Positions 44,708-53,593 of a stretch of DNA of 64,000 nucleotides are shown here, one piece after another. The stretch's first letter is position 1. Each line of letters begins with the position of its first letter. The notes beneath the pieces were generated by a model, which had not been told where the DNA came from, made no database searches, and saw only the letters and a list, made by a program, of their open reading frames with translations. Both the position numbers and the translations under genes were made by a program. The stretch comes from Flaviflagellibacter rhizophilus (GTDB lineage Bacteria; Pseudomonadota; Alphaproteobacteria; Rhizobiales; Methylopilaceae): NCBI RefSeq assembly GCF_033898525.1, contig NZ_JAXAFJ010000009.1, positions 1-64,000 of the forward strand, read 5' to 3'.

Positions 44708-46036
44708 TTAGTGCGCTTGGCCGGCTGGCTGTGCGCCGTAGCTCTGATCGTAAGGCATCTGGGACATGTCGGCCGAGGCAAGCTGGCCCACGCCGTCCAT
44801 ATTGTAGATGTCGTCGCGGAACTGGACGATGCCCTCGGCATCGGCCCAGGCGGTGATGTAGACCCAATGCACGGGCACCGGAGCGGAGAGCTTCGCATCG
44901 ATGCGCTTGCCGGAGCGGATCGCCGCGTCGACCTGCTGGCGGTCCCAACCCGGCGTCGGTCGCAGAAGCCAATCCACGAGTTCGCGCACGTTCTGCACGC
45001 GCACGCAGCCGGACGAATGGAAGCGATTGTTCTCTCCGAACAGGCCCTTGGACGGGGTGTCGTGCATGTACACGCCATCCTTGTTGGGCATGTTGAGACG
45101 GATGGACCCCATCGAGTTCAGATCGCCCGGATCCTGCGTAAAGCGGTAGCCCATCGCCTCGTTGGAATTCCAGTTCACCTGCTCGGGCTGCAACTCCTCG
45201 CCCTTCTGCGTGAAGATGCGGATCTTGTTCTTTGCGAGGTAATCCGGCTCCTGCTGCATCTTGGGGATGAGATCCTTGCGGATGATGGAGGTCGGCACCG
45301 TCCAATAGGGGTTGAAGTTGACCTCCTGGATCTTCACGGCAAGCTGCGGAGACTGGCGGTCGATCTTGCCCACGACGGCCGTGTGGCGCAGGTCCACCAT
45401 GCCGCCGGACACGGCCTCGATCTGCGCCGCCGGGATGTTGACCATCACGAAGCGCTCTTCGATCTTCTTGGTCAGCGTGGCGAGGCGCGCAAGGCTGGTC
45501 TCGAGCTGGTGGCGGCGCATCGATGCCGGCACGTTCATGGCCGCGCGGCTGTCGGGGCCGACCGCGCCGTTGACGATCAGGCCGTGCCGGGCCTGGAACC
45601 GCTTGACGGCGGCGTCGACATAGGAATCGAACACCGTCGGATCGCCGGCATTGACGGGAAGATCGCCGGAGACCAGCAGGCGCTCGCGCAGGATGCGAAC
45701 ATCCGGGCTGCGCGTGCCGAGCTTCAGCACGGGGCCGTCGGGCATTGTCGGCCAGCCGCCGGCGGCCTCGATCTGGATGTATTGCTGAAGCCCAGCCTCG
45801 CTGGACATCGCGGTCTGCTGGCTCAGGATCGGTACGGACGTCTTGGGCATCCGGGCGGCCTGGGGCGCGCCATCGAAGCGCTGCTCCCATTCCGCGGACA
45901 CGGTCTGGAGCTTCGCGTTCTGCGCCAATGCCGCATCCGCCAGCAAGACGCAGCCCATAGCCGTCAATGCGGCATATGCTGGGCGGCGAAAGTTACGCAT
46001 CACAGTCTTGGTCGTAACAGGTGCCGCTGAACTCAT
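44708..46036 (-). CDS. ldtP: L,D-transpeptidase (YcbB-type, LdtP-like)
   Basis: A 442-residue envelope enzyme that would form 3-3 cross-links in peptidoglycan. It has an N-terminal signal/anchor (AALTAMGCVLLADAALA), a peptidoglycan-binding domain (VDAAVKRFQARHGLIVNGAVG) and a YkuD catalytic domain ending in the HSSGCVRVQ motif with Cys about 344. The layout follows the YcbB class. The gene lies near ldtR, as in Liberibacter and Sinorhizobium, where LdtR controls ldtP; that symbol is used by analogy. Another in-frame Met is at 46054. Confidence 0.88.
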   Translation of the reverse strand: MSSAAPVTTKTVMRNFRRPAYAALTAMGCVLLADAALAQNAKLQTVSAEWEQRFDGAPQAARMPKTSVPILSQQTAMSSEAGLQQYIQIEAAGGWPTMPDGPVLKLGTRSPDVRILRERLLVSGDLPVNAGDPTVFDSYVDAAVKRFQARHGLIVNGAVGPDSRAAMNVPASMRRHQLETSLARLATLTKKIEERFVMVNIPAAQIEAVSGGMVDLRHTAVVGKIDRQSPQLAVKIQEVNFNPYWTVPTSIIRKDLIPKMQQEPDYLAKNKIRIFTQKGEELQPEQVNWNSNEAMGYRFTQDPGDLNSMGSIRLNMPNKDGVYMHDTPSKGLFGENNRFHSSGCVRVQNVRELVDWLLRPTPGWDRQQVDAAIRSGKRIDAKLSAPVPVHWVYITAWADAEGIVQFRDDIYNMDGVGQLASADMSQMPYDQSYGAQPAGQAH

Positions 46037-46081
46037 CGCCTTTGGTCCTCGCATCCGGCTATCACCCCACCAGACCAGTGG

Positions 46082-46102
46082 TTTAACCATGACAGGGTTA
46101 AA
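46082..46102. promoter_or_regulatory. Inverted repeat TTTAACC-N7-GGTTAAA upstream of ldtP-like gene
   Basis: Perfect 7-bp arms (46082-46088 and 46096-46102) sit about 45 bp upstream of the L,D-transpeptidase start and in the divergent gap before the TIGR02587 gene. It fits a dimeric regulator such as LdtR, and also contains TTAACCAT, a CtrA half-site. The binding factor is not known. Confidence 0.4.
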
Positions 46103-46252
46103 GAAATGTCGGCAGGCTCCCCGGAGCGTCCGTCGACATGGGCGTGTCACACCATTGATTTGGGGCGGAACGATGGTGTCATGCATCTCCTGCGATCGAT
46201 GTGCGCAGCCTGTTGCTCGCGCACATCAAGCCCGATTTCCGCGGAGGCTCTC

Positions 46253-47083
46253 GTGCTGACACGCACCAACCGGGAATATGCACGTGAACTGGCGCGGGGT
46301 GCCGCCGGCGCGATCCTGTTCGCGTTCCCCCTGATGATGACCATGGAAATGTGGTGGATGGGCTTCTACCTCGAACCCGTCCGTTTCCTGCTGTTCCTGC
46401 TGGTCAGCTTCGCCCTGCTCTTCGGCCTGTCCTATTTCTCCGGGTTCGGCGAGGACGAGGGCTGGCCGGACGTGATTCTCGACGCGCTTTCCGGCTTTGC
46501 CCTGGGAGCGGCCATATCCGCCTTCTTCCTGGCCGTCTTCGGCGTCATCACTCTGGAAATGCCGCTGCGCGAGATCGTCGGCAAGGTGGCGCTGGTCGCC
46601 GTCCCGTCCGCCATCGGCGCGATGTTGTCGCGCAAGCAACTTCAGTCTTCGTCAGGCAGCGGTGGGGACAAGGCGGAGACAGAGGCGAAATCATCCTATC
46701 CCGCAGAGCTGTTCCTGATGTTCGGCGGCGCGGTTTTCGTGGCCTTCAATGTGGCGCCGACCGACGAAGTGGAGCTGATCAGCCACATGATGACCTGGTG
46801 GCAGGTGCTGATGCTGGCGGCCGTCACCCTCGTGATCCAGCACGCACTGGTCTACAGCGTGGAATTCGCCGGGCAGGAAAGCTGGCCCGAGGGCCGCCGC
46901 TTCGCCTTCGTCTTCTTCGGGTTCACCGTGGCCGGCTACGGGGTCGCCCTGCTCGTCAGCCTGTACGTGACATGGACCTTCGGCCGACTCGACGGGCTTG
47001 CTTTGCACGAGGTGGCGAACATGGTCATCGTGCTCGGCTTCCCCGCAGCATTGGGCGCGGCCACCGCGCGGCTCGTCATCTAG
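46253..47083 (+). CDS. TIGR02587 (DUF2391) membrane protein
   Basis: A 276-residue integral membrane protein with seven or eight hydrophobic helices. The segments REYARELARGAAGAILFAFP, FALLFGLSYFSGF and ITLEMPLREIVGKVALVAVP match the TIGR02587/DUF2391 family of unknown function. The start is the GTG with a GGAGG ribosome site; the frame open further upstream has no homology. It is followed after 9 nt by its usual partner TIGR02588. No function has been established for the pair. Confidence 0.85.
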   Translation: MLTRTNREYARELARGAAGAILFAFPLMMTMEMWWMGFYLEPVRFLLFLLVSFALLFGLSYFSGFGEDEGWPDVILDALSGFALGAAISAFFLAVFGVITLEMPLREIVGKVALVAVPSAIGAMLSRKQLQSSSGSGGDKAETEAKSSYPAELFLMFGGAVFVAFNVAPTDEVELISHMMTWWQVLMLAAVTLVIQHALVYSVEFAGQESWPEGRRFAFVFFGFTVAGYGVALLVSLYVTWTFGRLDGLALHEVANMVIVLGFPAALGAATARLVI

Positions 47084-47092
47084 GAACCGGAC

Positions 47093-47494
47093 ATGGCAGG
47101 CACGAAGGAAGGGCAGACGGGGAAGCCGGAAGGCGACGGCATGCCCTGGCTCGAATATGTGGCGGCCGCCACCGGCGCGGCTCTGGCCTTGTTTTTCGCA
47201 AGCGTCATCGTCGTGGAGGCGTGGACGGGCGACGACAGCAAGCCCGACATCGCGCTTCAGATGCTCTCGGTTCAGCCGGGCTCGGGGGGATTTGCCGCCG
47301 AGATCCTGGCGGCAAACCGCGGCTCGAAAACTGCCGCGGACGTCCGGGTCGAAGGCCGCGCCGGCGAGGAAACCGGCGAGACCACGTTCGATTTCGTGCC
47401 CGGCGGCAGCGAGCGCAAGGGAACGGTCGTGTTCCGGATGGACCCCGGCCCCAACGGCGTGGAGCTCAGGGTGCTGGGCTACCGGGAGCCCTAG
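47093..47494 (+). CDS. TIGR02588 family protein
   Basis: A 133-residue protein with one N-terminal membrane helix (YVAAATGAALALFFASVIVVEAW) and an extracytoplasmic beta-rich domain (AAEILAANRGSKTAADVRVEG, FDFVPGGSERKG). This matches TIGR02588, which is nearly always found beside TIGR02587. Function unknown. It converges on ldtR with a 3-nt gap. Confidence 0.85.
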   Translation: MAGTKEGQTGKPEGDGMPWLEYVAAATGAALALFFASVIVVEAWTGDDSKPDIALQMLSVQPGSGGFAAEILAANRGSKTAADVRVEGRAGEETGETTFDFVPGGSERKGTVVFRMDPGPNGVELRVLGYREP

Positions 47495-47497
47495 GGA

Positions 47498-48013
47498 TCA
47501 AAGCCGGAAGCGGATCTGGTCGGTCCAGAAGCGCTCGAGGCGGACCAGGGCCTTGTTGATGACCTGGAAATCCTGCGGGCCGATGCCGCCGACCTGCTCG
47601 ATGGAGCGGACATGCTTCGCGTAGAGGGCGTCCACGATGTCGTGGATCTCCTTGCCCTTCTCGGTGAGGCTGATGCGCACCGAGCGGCGGTCCATGCGCG
47701 AGCGCTGGTGATGCAGGAAACCGGCTTCGACGAGCTTCTTCAGATTGTAGGAAACGTTCGACCCAAGATAATAGCCTCGGGTGCGCAGCTCACCTGCAGT
47801 AAGCTCGGCGTCGCCGATATTGTAGAGCAGCAACGCCTGCACGCTGTTGACGTCGGAACGACCACGGCGGTCGAACTCATCCTTGATGACGTCCAGCAGG
47901 CGGCGGTGCAGACGCTCCACCAGGGTAAGTGCCTCAAGGTAGAGAGGACGGATCTCCTCCGCCTTTACGGCACTTTCCTGCGGCTGCTGCACTGCACGGG
48001 CAAGATTGTTCAT
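47498..48013 (-). CDS. ldtR: MarR-family regulator LdtR
   Basis: A 171-residue winged-helix regulator. The segments NSVQALLLYNIGDAELTAGEL, RGYYLGSNVSYNLKKLVEAG and RMDRRSVRISLTEKG form the MarR fold and match the LdtR group of Hyphomicrobiales, which controls L,D-transpeptidase and stress genes in Liberibacter and Sinorhizobium. The start is at MNNLARAV; 18 more codons are open upstream. An AT-rich leader of about 120 bp (48068-48190) likely holds its promoter. Confidence 0.87.
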   Translation of the reverse strand: MNNLARAVQQPQESAVKAEEIRPLYLEALTLVERLHRRLLDVIKDEFDRRGRSDVNSVQALLLYNIGDAELTAGELRTRGYYLGSNVSYNLKKLVEAGFLHHQRSRMDRRSVRISLTEKGKEIHDIVDALYAKHVRSIEQVGGIGPQDFQVINKALVRLERFWTDQIRFRL

Positions 48014-48191
48014 CGGTCGCCTCTTCCAAGCTGTGGTGGCGCGTTGCCATGTTTGCCACTCTTGCATTGGAAACTAGCGGTCAGGGCTAAAAATGCGCTT
48101 AAAAGCCTTGGCTAAATTTGTCTTTATTTCTTGTACTGAACAACTGGTAACCCTTCGTCCTTAACCGCTCCTTACGGACTATACTAAGGCT

Positions 48192-48608
48192 CTAATCATC
48201 TGAGACCTTCGAGACCTGCCAAGTAATGTAAACGTAGACTCCGACGGATATCAGCTCGAACACGAGAAGCGGCCAAAGCGTCCCGTACACCTCATTGAAA
48301 GCCGCGCAGGCAGCGATCTGGCTGACCGCCGCGAGCAGCCACAGGATTGCGCCCCATGAGGAGGTCATCCACAGGCCGACGGAGGCGATGGGATCCAGCA
48401 CCGCAAAATAGATGTTGGCCGCCTGATACTCGAGGTCGGTGCCGACGCCCTCCCCGCCAGCGTCCCCCAGAAGCAGGCCCCAGTGGACAAGCCCCTTCAT
48501 GAACTGGACCGCGGCCATGACACGGAAGAACAGGATGAGAGCGCGCGGCCAGTCCACCTCGCCCGCATCGTTCAGGGGTGCCGCCCTCTGGCGCAGAAAC
48601 TCGATCAT
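48192..48608 (-). CDS. Conserved membrane protein (probably DUF6163)
   Basis: A 138-residue protein with four hydrophobic helices, opening near WPRALILFFRVMAAVQFMKG, with IYFAVLDPIASVGLWM and closing FELISVGVYVYITWQ. This arrangement resembles rhizobial proteins placed in DUF6163; the assignment is from memory of the pattern. Function unknown. It is divergent from hemB and 178 nt upstream of ldtR on the same strand. Confidence 0.75.
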   Translation of the reverse strand: MIEFLRQRAAPLNDAGEVDWPRALILFFRVMAAVQFMKGLVHWGLLLGDAGGEGVGTDLEYQAANIYFAVLDPIASVGLWMTSSWGAILWLLAAVSQIAACAAFNEVYGTLWPLLVFELISVGVYVYITWQVSKVSDD

Positions 48609-48775
48609 TCTGGCTGCTCCCGGCTGCTTGGCGGAGGATTAGGAGCCGGCGCCCCACCCGTCAACGCGCCGGTACGCCTTGCAAGCGGATGGTCGGATGT
48701 CCGCAAGGGGCCGCCCGTGCTAATAAGCGGCTCGGTGCAGAGAGTGGGCGGCGCCGGTTGAACGAGGTCAGGATC

Positions 48776-49834
48776 ATGCACGACAATTTCGGGCGCATCC
48801 CCGCCAGCGATGCAGGAACCGAGAACGTGGACCGCCTGCGCGCGTCGACGCTCGACCTGGCGGTGCGCCCGCGCCGCAACCGCAAGACCGAATGGTCGCG
48901 GCGCCTCGTCCGCGAAAACCTCGTCACCGCCGATGACCTGATCTGGCCGCTCTTCATCATCGAGGGCGAACGCCATCGCGAGGCCGTGCCGTCCATGCCG
49001 GGCGTCGAGCGCCTCAGTGTGGACGAGGCCGTGGCGGAAGCCGAGCGTGCGGCAAGCCTCGGGGTTCCGGCCATTGCCCTGTTCCCCTTCACCGATCCCC
49101 TGCTGCGGGACGCCATTGGCTCGGAAGCCTTCAACGAAGACAATCTGGTGTGCCGAGCAGTGCGCGCCATCAAGGAGCGGGTGCCGGAAATCGGCATCAT
49201 GTGCGATGTCGCGCTCGATCCCTATACCAGCCACGGCCATGACGGCCTGCTGGACGGCTCCGAGATCATGAACGACGCGAGTGTCGATGTGCTCGTCGAG
49301 CAGGCGCTGCTGCAGGCCCGCGCGGGTGCCGACATGATCGCGCCCTCCGACATGATGGACGGCCGCGTCGGCGCCATCCGCCGCGCGCTGGATGCCGAGG
49401 GCCTGAACACCGTCCAGATCGTGGCCTACAGCGCTAAATACGCGTCGGCCTTCTACGGCCCGTTCCGCGATGCGATCGGCACCAGTGCCTGCCTGATCGG
49501 CGACAAGCGCACTTATCAGATGGACCCATCCAACACGAACGAGGCGCTGCTTGAAGCACGGCTCGACCTCGAGGAAGGCGCCGACATCCTGATGGTGAAG
49601 CCCGGAATGCCTTATCTGGACGTGCTGTGGCGGCTGAAGGAAACCTTCAAGCGGCCCACTTTCGCGTATCAGGTGTCCGGTGAGTACGCGATGATCGAGG
49701 CTGCCGCCGCCAATGGCTGGATCGACCACGACCGCGCGATGATGGAGAGCCTGCTGGCCTTCAAGCGCGCCGGAGCCGATGCGGTGCTGACCTACTATGC
49801 CGCGACCGTGGCCGAACGCCTCAAGCGCGGCTGA
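48776..49834 (+). CDS. hemB: Delta-aminolevulinic acid dehydratase (porphobilinogen synthase)
   Basis: HemB condenses two 5-aminolevulinates to porphobilinogen in heme synthesis. The 352-residue TIM barrel has LIWPLFIIEGE, CDVALDPYTSHGHDG (Cys/Asp metal region of the Mg-dependent type), APSDMMDGRVGAIR, the Schiff-base lysines in YSAKYAS and MVKPGMPYLD, and QVSGEYAMIEAAA. The ATG at 48776 gives the expected length; the upstream frame is not homologous. Confidence 0.96.
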   Translation: MHDNFGRIPASDAGTENVDRLRASTLDLAVRPRRNRKTEWSRRLVRENLVTADDLIWPLFIIEGERHREAVPSMPGVERLSVDEAVAEAERAASLGVPAIALFPFTDPLLRDAIGSEAFNEDNLVCRAVRAIKERVPEIGIMCDVALDPYTSHGHDGLLDGSEIMNDASVDVLVEQALLQARAGADMIAPSDMMDGRVGAIRRALDAEGLNTVQIVAYSAKYASAFYGPFRDAIGTSACLIGDKRTYQMDPSNTNEALLEARLDLEEGADILMVKPGMPYLDVLWRLKETFKRPTFAYQVSGEYAMIEAAAANGWIDHDRAMMESLLAFKRAGADAVLTYYAATVAERLKRG

Positions 49835-49896
49835 CCTCCCCTTTCACATCAAGCCAGCTGGCCCGGTCTATGCTTGGTGCCAGCCGGAGGATTCGC

Positions 49897-51162
49897 ATGT
49901 CGCTTGCCCAGAACGGGGTCCCGCCCCTGCCCGTCAGCGTGGACGATGTACGGGCGGCCCAGGCCCAGCTCGAAGGGCAGGTGCTGAGAACGCCCACTTT
50001 GCCTGCACCGAAGCTGTCGGCGCTGACCGGAGCCGAGGTCTGGGTGAAGTACGAGAACATGCAGGTCACGAACAGCTTCAAGGACCGTGGCGCTTTCGTG
50101 CGCATGTCGCGGCTGGATGAGGCACAGCGCCGCGCCGGCGTCATCACCATGTCGGCCGGCAATCATGCGCAGGCCGTCGCCTATCACGCGCAGCGGCTCG
50201 GCATCCCGGCCACCATCGTGATGCCGGAGCAGACGCCGCAGGTGAAGGTGCGCTCCACCGAGGCGTTCGGCGCACGCGTCGTCCTCGACGGCGAGACTTT
50301 GGCCGAGTCGCAGATCCGTGCCCTGCGGATCGCCGAGGAGGAAGGGCTCAGCCTCATCCATCCCTATGATGATGTGGATGTCATCGCAGGCCAAGGCACC
50401 GTCGCGCTGGAGATGCTGGAGGACGCGCCTGACCTCGACATTCTCGTTGTGCCGATCGGCGGCGGCGGGCTGATCTCCGGCATTGCCATCGCGGCGAAGG
50501 CGCTCAAGCCGGGCATCGAGATCGTGGGCGTGGAGAGCGCGCTCTACCCCTCGATGATCAACGCCATGCAGGGCCAGCCGAAGCCGAATGGCGGCCCCAC
50601 GCTGGCGGAAGGCATCGCCGTCAAGAATGTCGGTGGCCTGACTTTGCCTGTCGTGCAGGCCCTCGTGTCCGAGATCCTGCTGGTGTCGGAGCCCGATCTG
50701 GAACGCGCGGTGAATGCTTTCGCCGCGAACCAGAAGACCATGGCCGAAGGTGCTGGCGCAGCAGGCCTCGCAGCGATGCTGGCGCATCCCGACCGTTTCC
50801 GCGGCCGGAAGGTCGGCATCGTGCTGTGCGGCGGCAATATCGACGCCCGCATCCTTGCCTCCATCATGGTGCGCGAACTGGAACGCGAGCAGCGCATCGC
50901 CTCCTTCCGTCTCACCATCAACGACCAGCCGGGCGTGCTGGGCCGCATCGCGACGCGGCTGGGCGAGATGGGCGCCAACATCCTCGAAGTGGAGCACCGC
51001 CGGCTGTTCCTCAACGTGCCGGCCAAGGGCGCCACGCTCGACATAACAGTGGAGACACGCGACGGCCGGCACGCACAGCAGGTCTATGAGGCCCTGTGCA
51101 GGTTCGAGGGCATTCCGTGCCGCCGCATCGACGCCGGCGGCTCACCGCTGCAAAGCCAGTGA
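49897..51162 (+). CDS. ilvA: Threonine ammonia-lyase with ACT domain
   Basis: A 421-residue PLP enzyme converting threonine to 2-oxobutanoate. The PLP Lys is in NSFKDRGAF; the family segments SAGNHAQAVAYHA and PIGGGGLISGIAIA follow. The C-terminal ACT domain (FRLTINDQPGVLGRIATRLGE) indicates the single-ACT, catabolic-like class. The start has GGAGG at good spacing. Its stop overlaps the GTG of the nucleosidase gene. Confidence 0.93.
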   Translation: MSLAQNGVPPLPVSVDDVRAAQAQLEGQVLRTPTLPAPKLSALTGAEVWVKYENMQVTNSFKDRGAFVRMSRLDEAQRRAGVITMSAGNHAQAVAYHAQRLGIPATIVMPEQTPQVKVRSTEAFGARVVLDGETLAESQIRALRIAEEEGLSLIHPYDDVDVIAGQGTVALEMLEDAPDLDILVVPIGGGGLISGIAIAAKALKPGIEIVGVESALYPSMINAMQGQPKPNGGPTLAEGIAVKNVGGLTLPVVQALVSEILLVSEPDLERAVNAFAANQKTMAEGAGAAGLAAMLAHPDRFRGRKVGIVLCGGNIDARILASIMVRELEREQRIASFRLTINDQPGVLGRIATRLGEMGANILEVEHRRLFLNVPAKGATLDITVETRDGRHAQQVYEALCRFEGIPCRRIDAGGSPLQSQ

Positions 51163-51803
51163 TCCAGACCTTCGACGCGGCGGATGGCACTGTCCGGGTG
51201 CTGTTCGCAATGGCGGCACAGGCGGAGTTCGGCCCCGCTTTGCGCGCGCTGATCCAGCCGGTGATGATCGGCGTCGGGCCGGTCGAGGCGGCTGTGAACA
51301 CCACGCGCGCCTTGGCCGAAAACCCGGCCGATCTCGTCATCAGCCTTGGTTCGGCGGGGTCCCGCAGCCTGCCGCAGGCCGAAATCTTCCAGGTCGCTGC
51401 GTTGAGCTACCGCGACATGGATGCGAGCCCTCTTGGCTTCGAGAAAGGGCGCACGCCTTTCCTCGACCTTCCCGCCATCGTGCCAATCCACTCTCGCCTG
51501 CCGGGTCTACCGGTGGCCAGCCTCAGCACCGGAGGCGCCATCATCAGCGGCGCGGCCTACGGGAATCTGGCGGCCGACATGGTGGACATGGAAAGCTTCG
51601 CGGTGATGCGTGCGGCGATGACCGCAGGTGCCGGGATGATCGGGCTGCGCGGCATCTCGGATGGCGCCGAGCCCGTGTCCCGCTTCTCCGACTGGACGCG
51701 CTATCTGGCGGAGATCGATGTCCGCCTGGCTTCAGTGATCGAGACCTTGCCAGATGCCTTCTCAAGGCAAAAGCGCGCTTATTGGTGCCGGCTGCCGGCA
51801 TGA
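51159..51803 (+). CDS. Nucleosidase of the MTA/SAH nucleosidase family
   Basis: A 214-residue purine-nucleoside phosphorylase-fold protein. VRVLFAMAAQAEFGPAL opens the domain, IGVGPVEAAVNTTRAL and LVISLGSAGS follow, and VDMESFAVMRAA carries the conserved Met-Glu of the active site; RGISDGAE holds the catalytic Asp. It resembles 5'-methylthioadenosine/S-adenosylhomocysteine nucleosidases, though the substrate is not certain. GTG start overlaps the ilvA stop (GTGA), so translation is coupled. Confidence 0.85.
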   Translation: MIQTFDAADGTVRVLFAMAAQAEFGPALRALIQPVMIGVGPVEAAVNTTRALAENPADLVISLGSAGSRSLPQAEIFQVAALSYRDMDASPLGFEKGRTPFLDLPAIVPIHSRLPGLPVASLSTGGAIISGAAYGNLAADMVDMESFAVMRAAMTAGAGMIGLRGISDGAEPVSRFSDWTRYLAEIDVRLASVIETLPDAFSRQKRAYWCRLPA

Positions 51804-51804
51804 A

Positions 51805-51829
51805 AAAGGCCGCCCGATGGGCGGCCTTT
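51805..51829 (+). terminator. Rho-independent terminator
   Basis: Eleven-bp arms AAAGGCCGCCC / GGGCGGCCTTT with a 3-nt loop directly follow the nucleosidase stop and end the ilvA operon. The A-rich left side could also act on the opposing 51850 gene. Confidence 0.8.
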
Positions 51830-51849
51830 CAGGCGATTGCGCGTAGCGC

Positions 51850-52116
51850 TCAGTTCGCGTTGCGGTCGCTGCCGCTGGTGGCCTGGCGGAAGTAGAAAGG
51901 CTCGCGGACCTGCTCCTGCCGGACCGGCGCGGCACCGACTGCCGAGGCGCGGCCCTCACGCAGGACAGGGGCGGCCTGTTCGTTGGACTGTGCGGCGTAG
52001 ATGCCTTCCTGAATGCGCTGGCTGTCATGGGTCGCGCCGGCCGGCTGCTGGGCAAGTGCGGCTCCGGCCGTCAGGGCAAGGGCACCGGAGAGGATCAGGG
52101 TCTTGATGGTGTTCAT
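51850..52116 (-). CDS. Small exported protein of unknown function
   Basis: An 88-residue protein with a clear signal peptide (about 1-23, ending GAALAQ). The mature part is polar, rich in Gln, Ala, Arg and Ser, with no recognised domain. A TKTMNT start with a good AAGACC-type leader is plausible. Similar short Gln-rich exported proteins are common in rhizobia. No function can be proposed. Confidence 0.65.
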   Translation of the reverse strand: MNTIKTLILSGALALTAGAALAQQPAGATHDSQRIQEGIYAAQSNEQAAPVLREGRASAVGAAPVRQEQVREPFYFRQATSGSDRNAN

Positions 52117-52332
52117 GGTCTTGGCTCCCGAACGGGCGCTCCTTCGAGCGTCCTTCTAGCTGCGTTACGGGCGGCGGCGTCTCTATGGGCGTGTCGTCCT
52201 GCACCCCTATTTGTACCTTCCGCTACGCAAATGAAGGGCCCCTGATGCACTGCAGCCGTGCATTTCTGCATGGAACCACTTGGCCGTTGTGCCCGATTGG
52301 AAAGCCCCCATATCTCCATCGAGGAGACCGAC

Positions 52333-52773
52333 ATGAGCCTTGCTGCCGAACCCCTGTACGACACCCGCCGCTTCGATGGCGTGCGCCGAAAGAGGATCTT
52401 CGCCTTCCTGATGGACTTCACGGCGGTGACGCTGCTGAGCATCGGTGCGGGCGTGCTGGTGTTCTTCCTCGGCATCGTCACGCTCGGACTTGCCTGGGGC
52501 CTGTACGGCGTGATCTTCCCGATCGTCGCGGTGATCTACTCGGGCTTCGCGGTGGCAAGCTATGGCGGCACGCCGGGCATGCGCATCATGGGGCTGGTCT
52601 TCCGCACCGAAAGCGGCGAACCCGCGGGCTTCGTCACCGGCGCGGCGCATGTCGTGCTGTTCTACGTGACCGTGACGTTCCTGACGCCGCTTGTCCTGCT
52701 TGTCAGCCTGTTCAATTCCCGCAAGCGCCTGCTGCAGGATATTCTCATCGGCGCCACCGTCGAGAACGCTTGA
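52333..52773 (+). CDS. RDD family membrane protein
   Basis: A 146-residue protein with three hydrophobic helices. KRIFAFLMDFTAVTLLS is the Arg-Asp(-like) first helix of the RDD family, SYGGTPGMRIMGL the loop that names many members, and KRLLQDILIGATV the end. RDD proteins are thought to be transporters or accessory membrane proteins. The ATG with AGGAG upstream is chosen; a longer frame is open. It is followed by bpt. Confidence 0.85.
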   Translation: MSLAAEPLYDTRRFDGVRRKRIFAFLMDFTAVTLLSIGAGVLVFFLGIVTLGLAWGLYGVIFPIVAVIYSGFAVASYGGTPGMRIMGLVFRTESGEPAGFVTGAAHVVLFYVTVTFLTPLVLLVSLFNSRKRLLQDILIGATVENA

Positions 52774-52843
52774 ACGCAGACGCCCCATTCCGGCTCGGTT
52801 TGGTCAGTGCTATCGTGACGAGAGGGCGTTTGCCGACCGAGCC

Positions 52844-53593
52844 GTGACAGAGCATCCACGCAACACACCGCAGTTCTATCTGACAGCTCCAGCGCCCTGC
52901 CCGTACATCCCGGGACAAGTCGAGCGGAAGGTGTTCACACATCTTGTGGGCGGCGGCGCGCCGGGCCTGAACGACCTTCTGAGCCAGGGCGGCTTTCGCC
53001 GCAGCCAGACCATCGCGTACCGCCCGGCCTGCGAGGGCTGCCATGCCTGCGTGTCCGTGCGCGTGCTCGTCAACGAGTTCGACTGGACACGCGGTTTCCG
53101 TCGCATCCGGGCGCACAACACCGATTTGGTTGGCGAGATGAAGGCGCCGGTCACCACGGGCGAGCAGTACAGCCTGTTCCGCAGCTATGTGGACGGGCGG
53201 CACGCCGATGGCGGCATGGCCTCGATGAGCGTGCTGGACTACTCGCAGATGGTCGAGGAGAGCCATGTTCGCAGCCGTCTCGTGGAGTATCGGCGGCGCG
53301 GCCCGGACACCGCCATCAACGGGCGCGGCACGGGCCCCCTGATCGCCGCGGCGCTGACGGACGTGCTCTCGGACGGGCTGTCGATGGTGTACTCGTTCTA
53401 CGACACGACCGAGCCGCACCGCAGTCTCGGCACCTTCATCATCCTCGACCATATCGCCCGCGCGAAAGCGCTTGGTCTTCCTTACGTCTATCTGGGCTAC
53501 TGGATCGGCGGCTCGCAGAAGATGAGCTACAAGAGCCGCTTCATGCCGCAGGAGCGGCTGGCGCCTGCCGGATGGGAACGCGCCGACGCCTAG
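52844..53593 (+). CDS. bpt: Leucyl-tRNA--protein transferase (Bpt, N-end rule)
   Basis: Bpt transfers leucine from Leu-tRNA to N-terminal Asp/Glu, marking proteins for ClpS/ClpAP degradation. The 249-residue protein has PRNTPQFYLTAPAPCPYIPG, ERKVFTHLVGG, ACEGCHACVSVRVLV (Cys pair of the ATE family), FYDTTEPHRSLGTFIILD and YLGYWIGGSQKMSYKSRF. The GTG start matches family N-termini; the frame open further upstream is not homologous. It ends 4 nt inside hisN. Confidence 0.93.
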   Translation: MTEHPRNTPQFYLTAPAPCPYIPGQVERKVFTHLVGGGAPGLNDLLSQGGFRRSQTIAYRPACEGCHACVSVRVLVNEFDWTRGFRRIRAHNTDLVGEMKAPVTTGEQYSLFRSYVDGRHADGGMASMSVLDYSQMVEESHVRSRLVEYRRRGPDTAINGRGTGPLIAAALTDVLSDGLSMVYSFYDTTEPHRSLGTFIILDHIARAKALGLPYVYLGYWIGGSQKMSYKSRFMPQERLAPAGWERADA

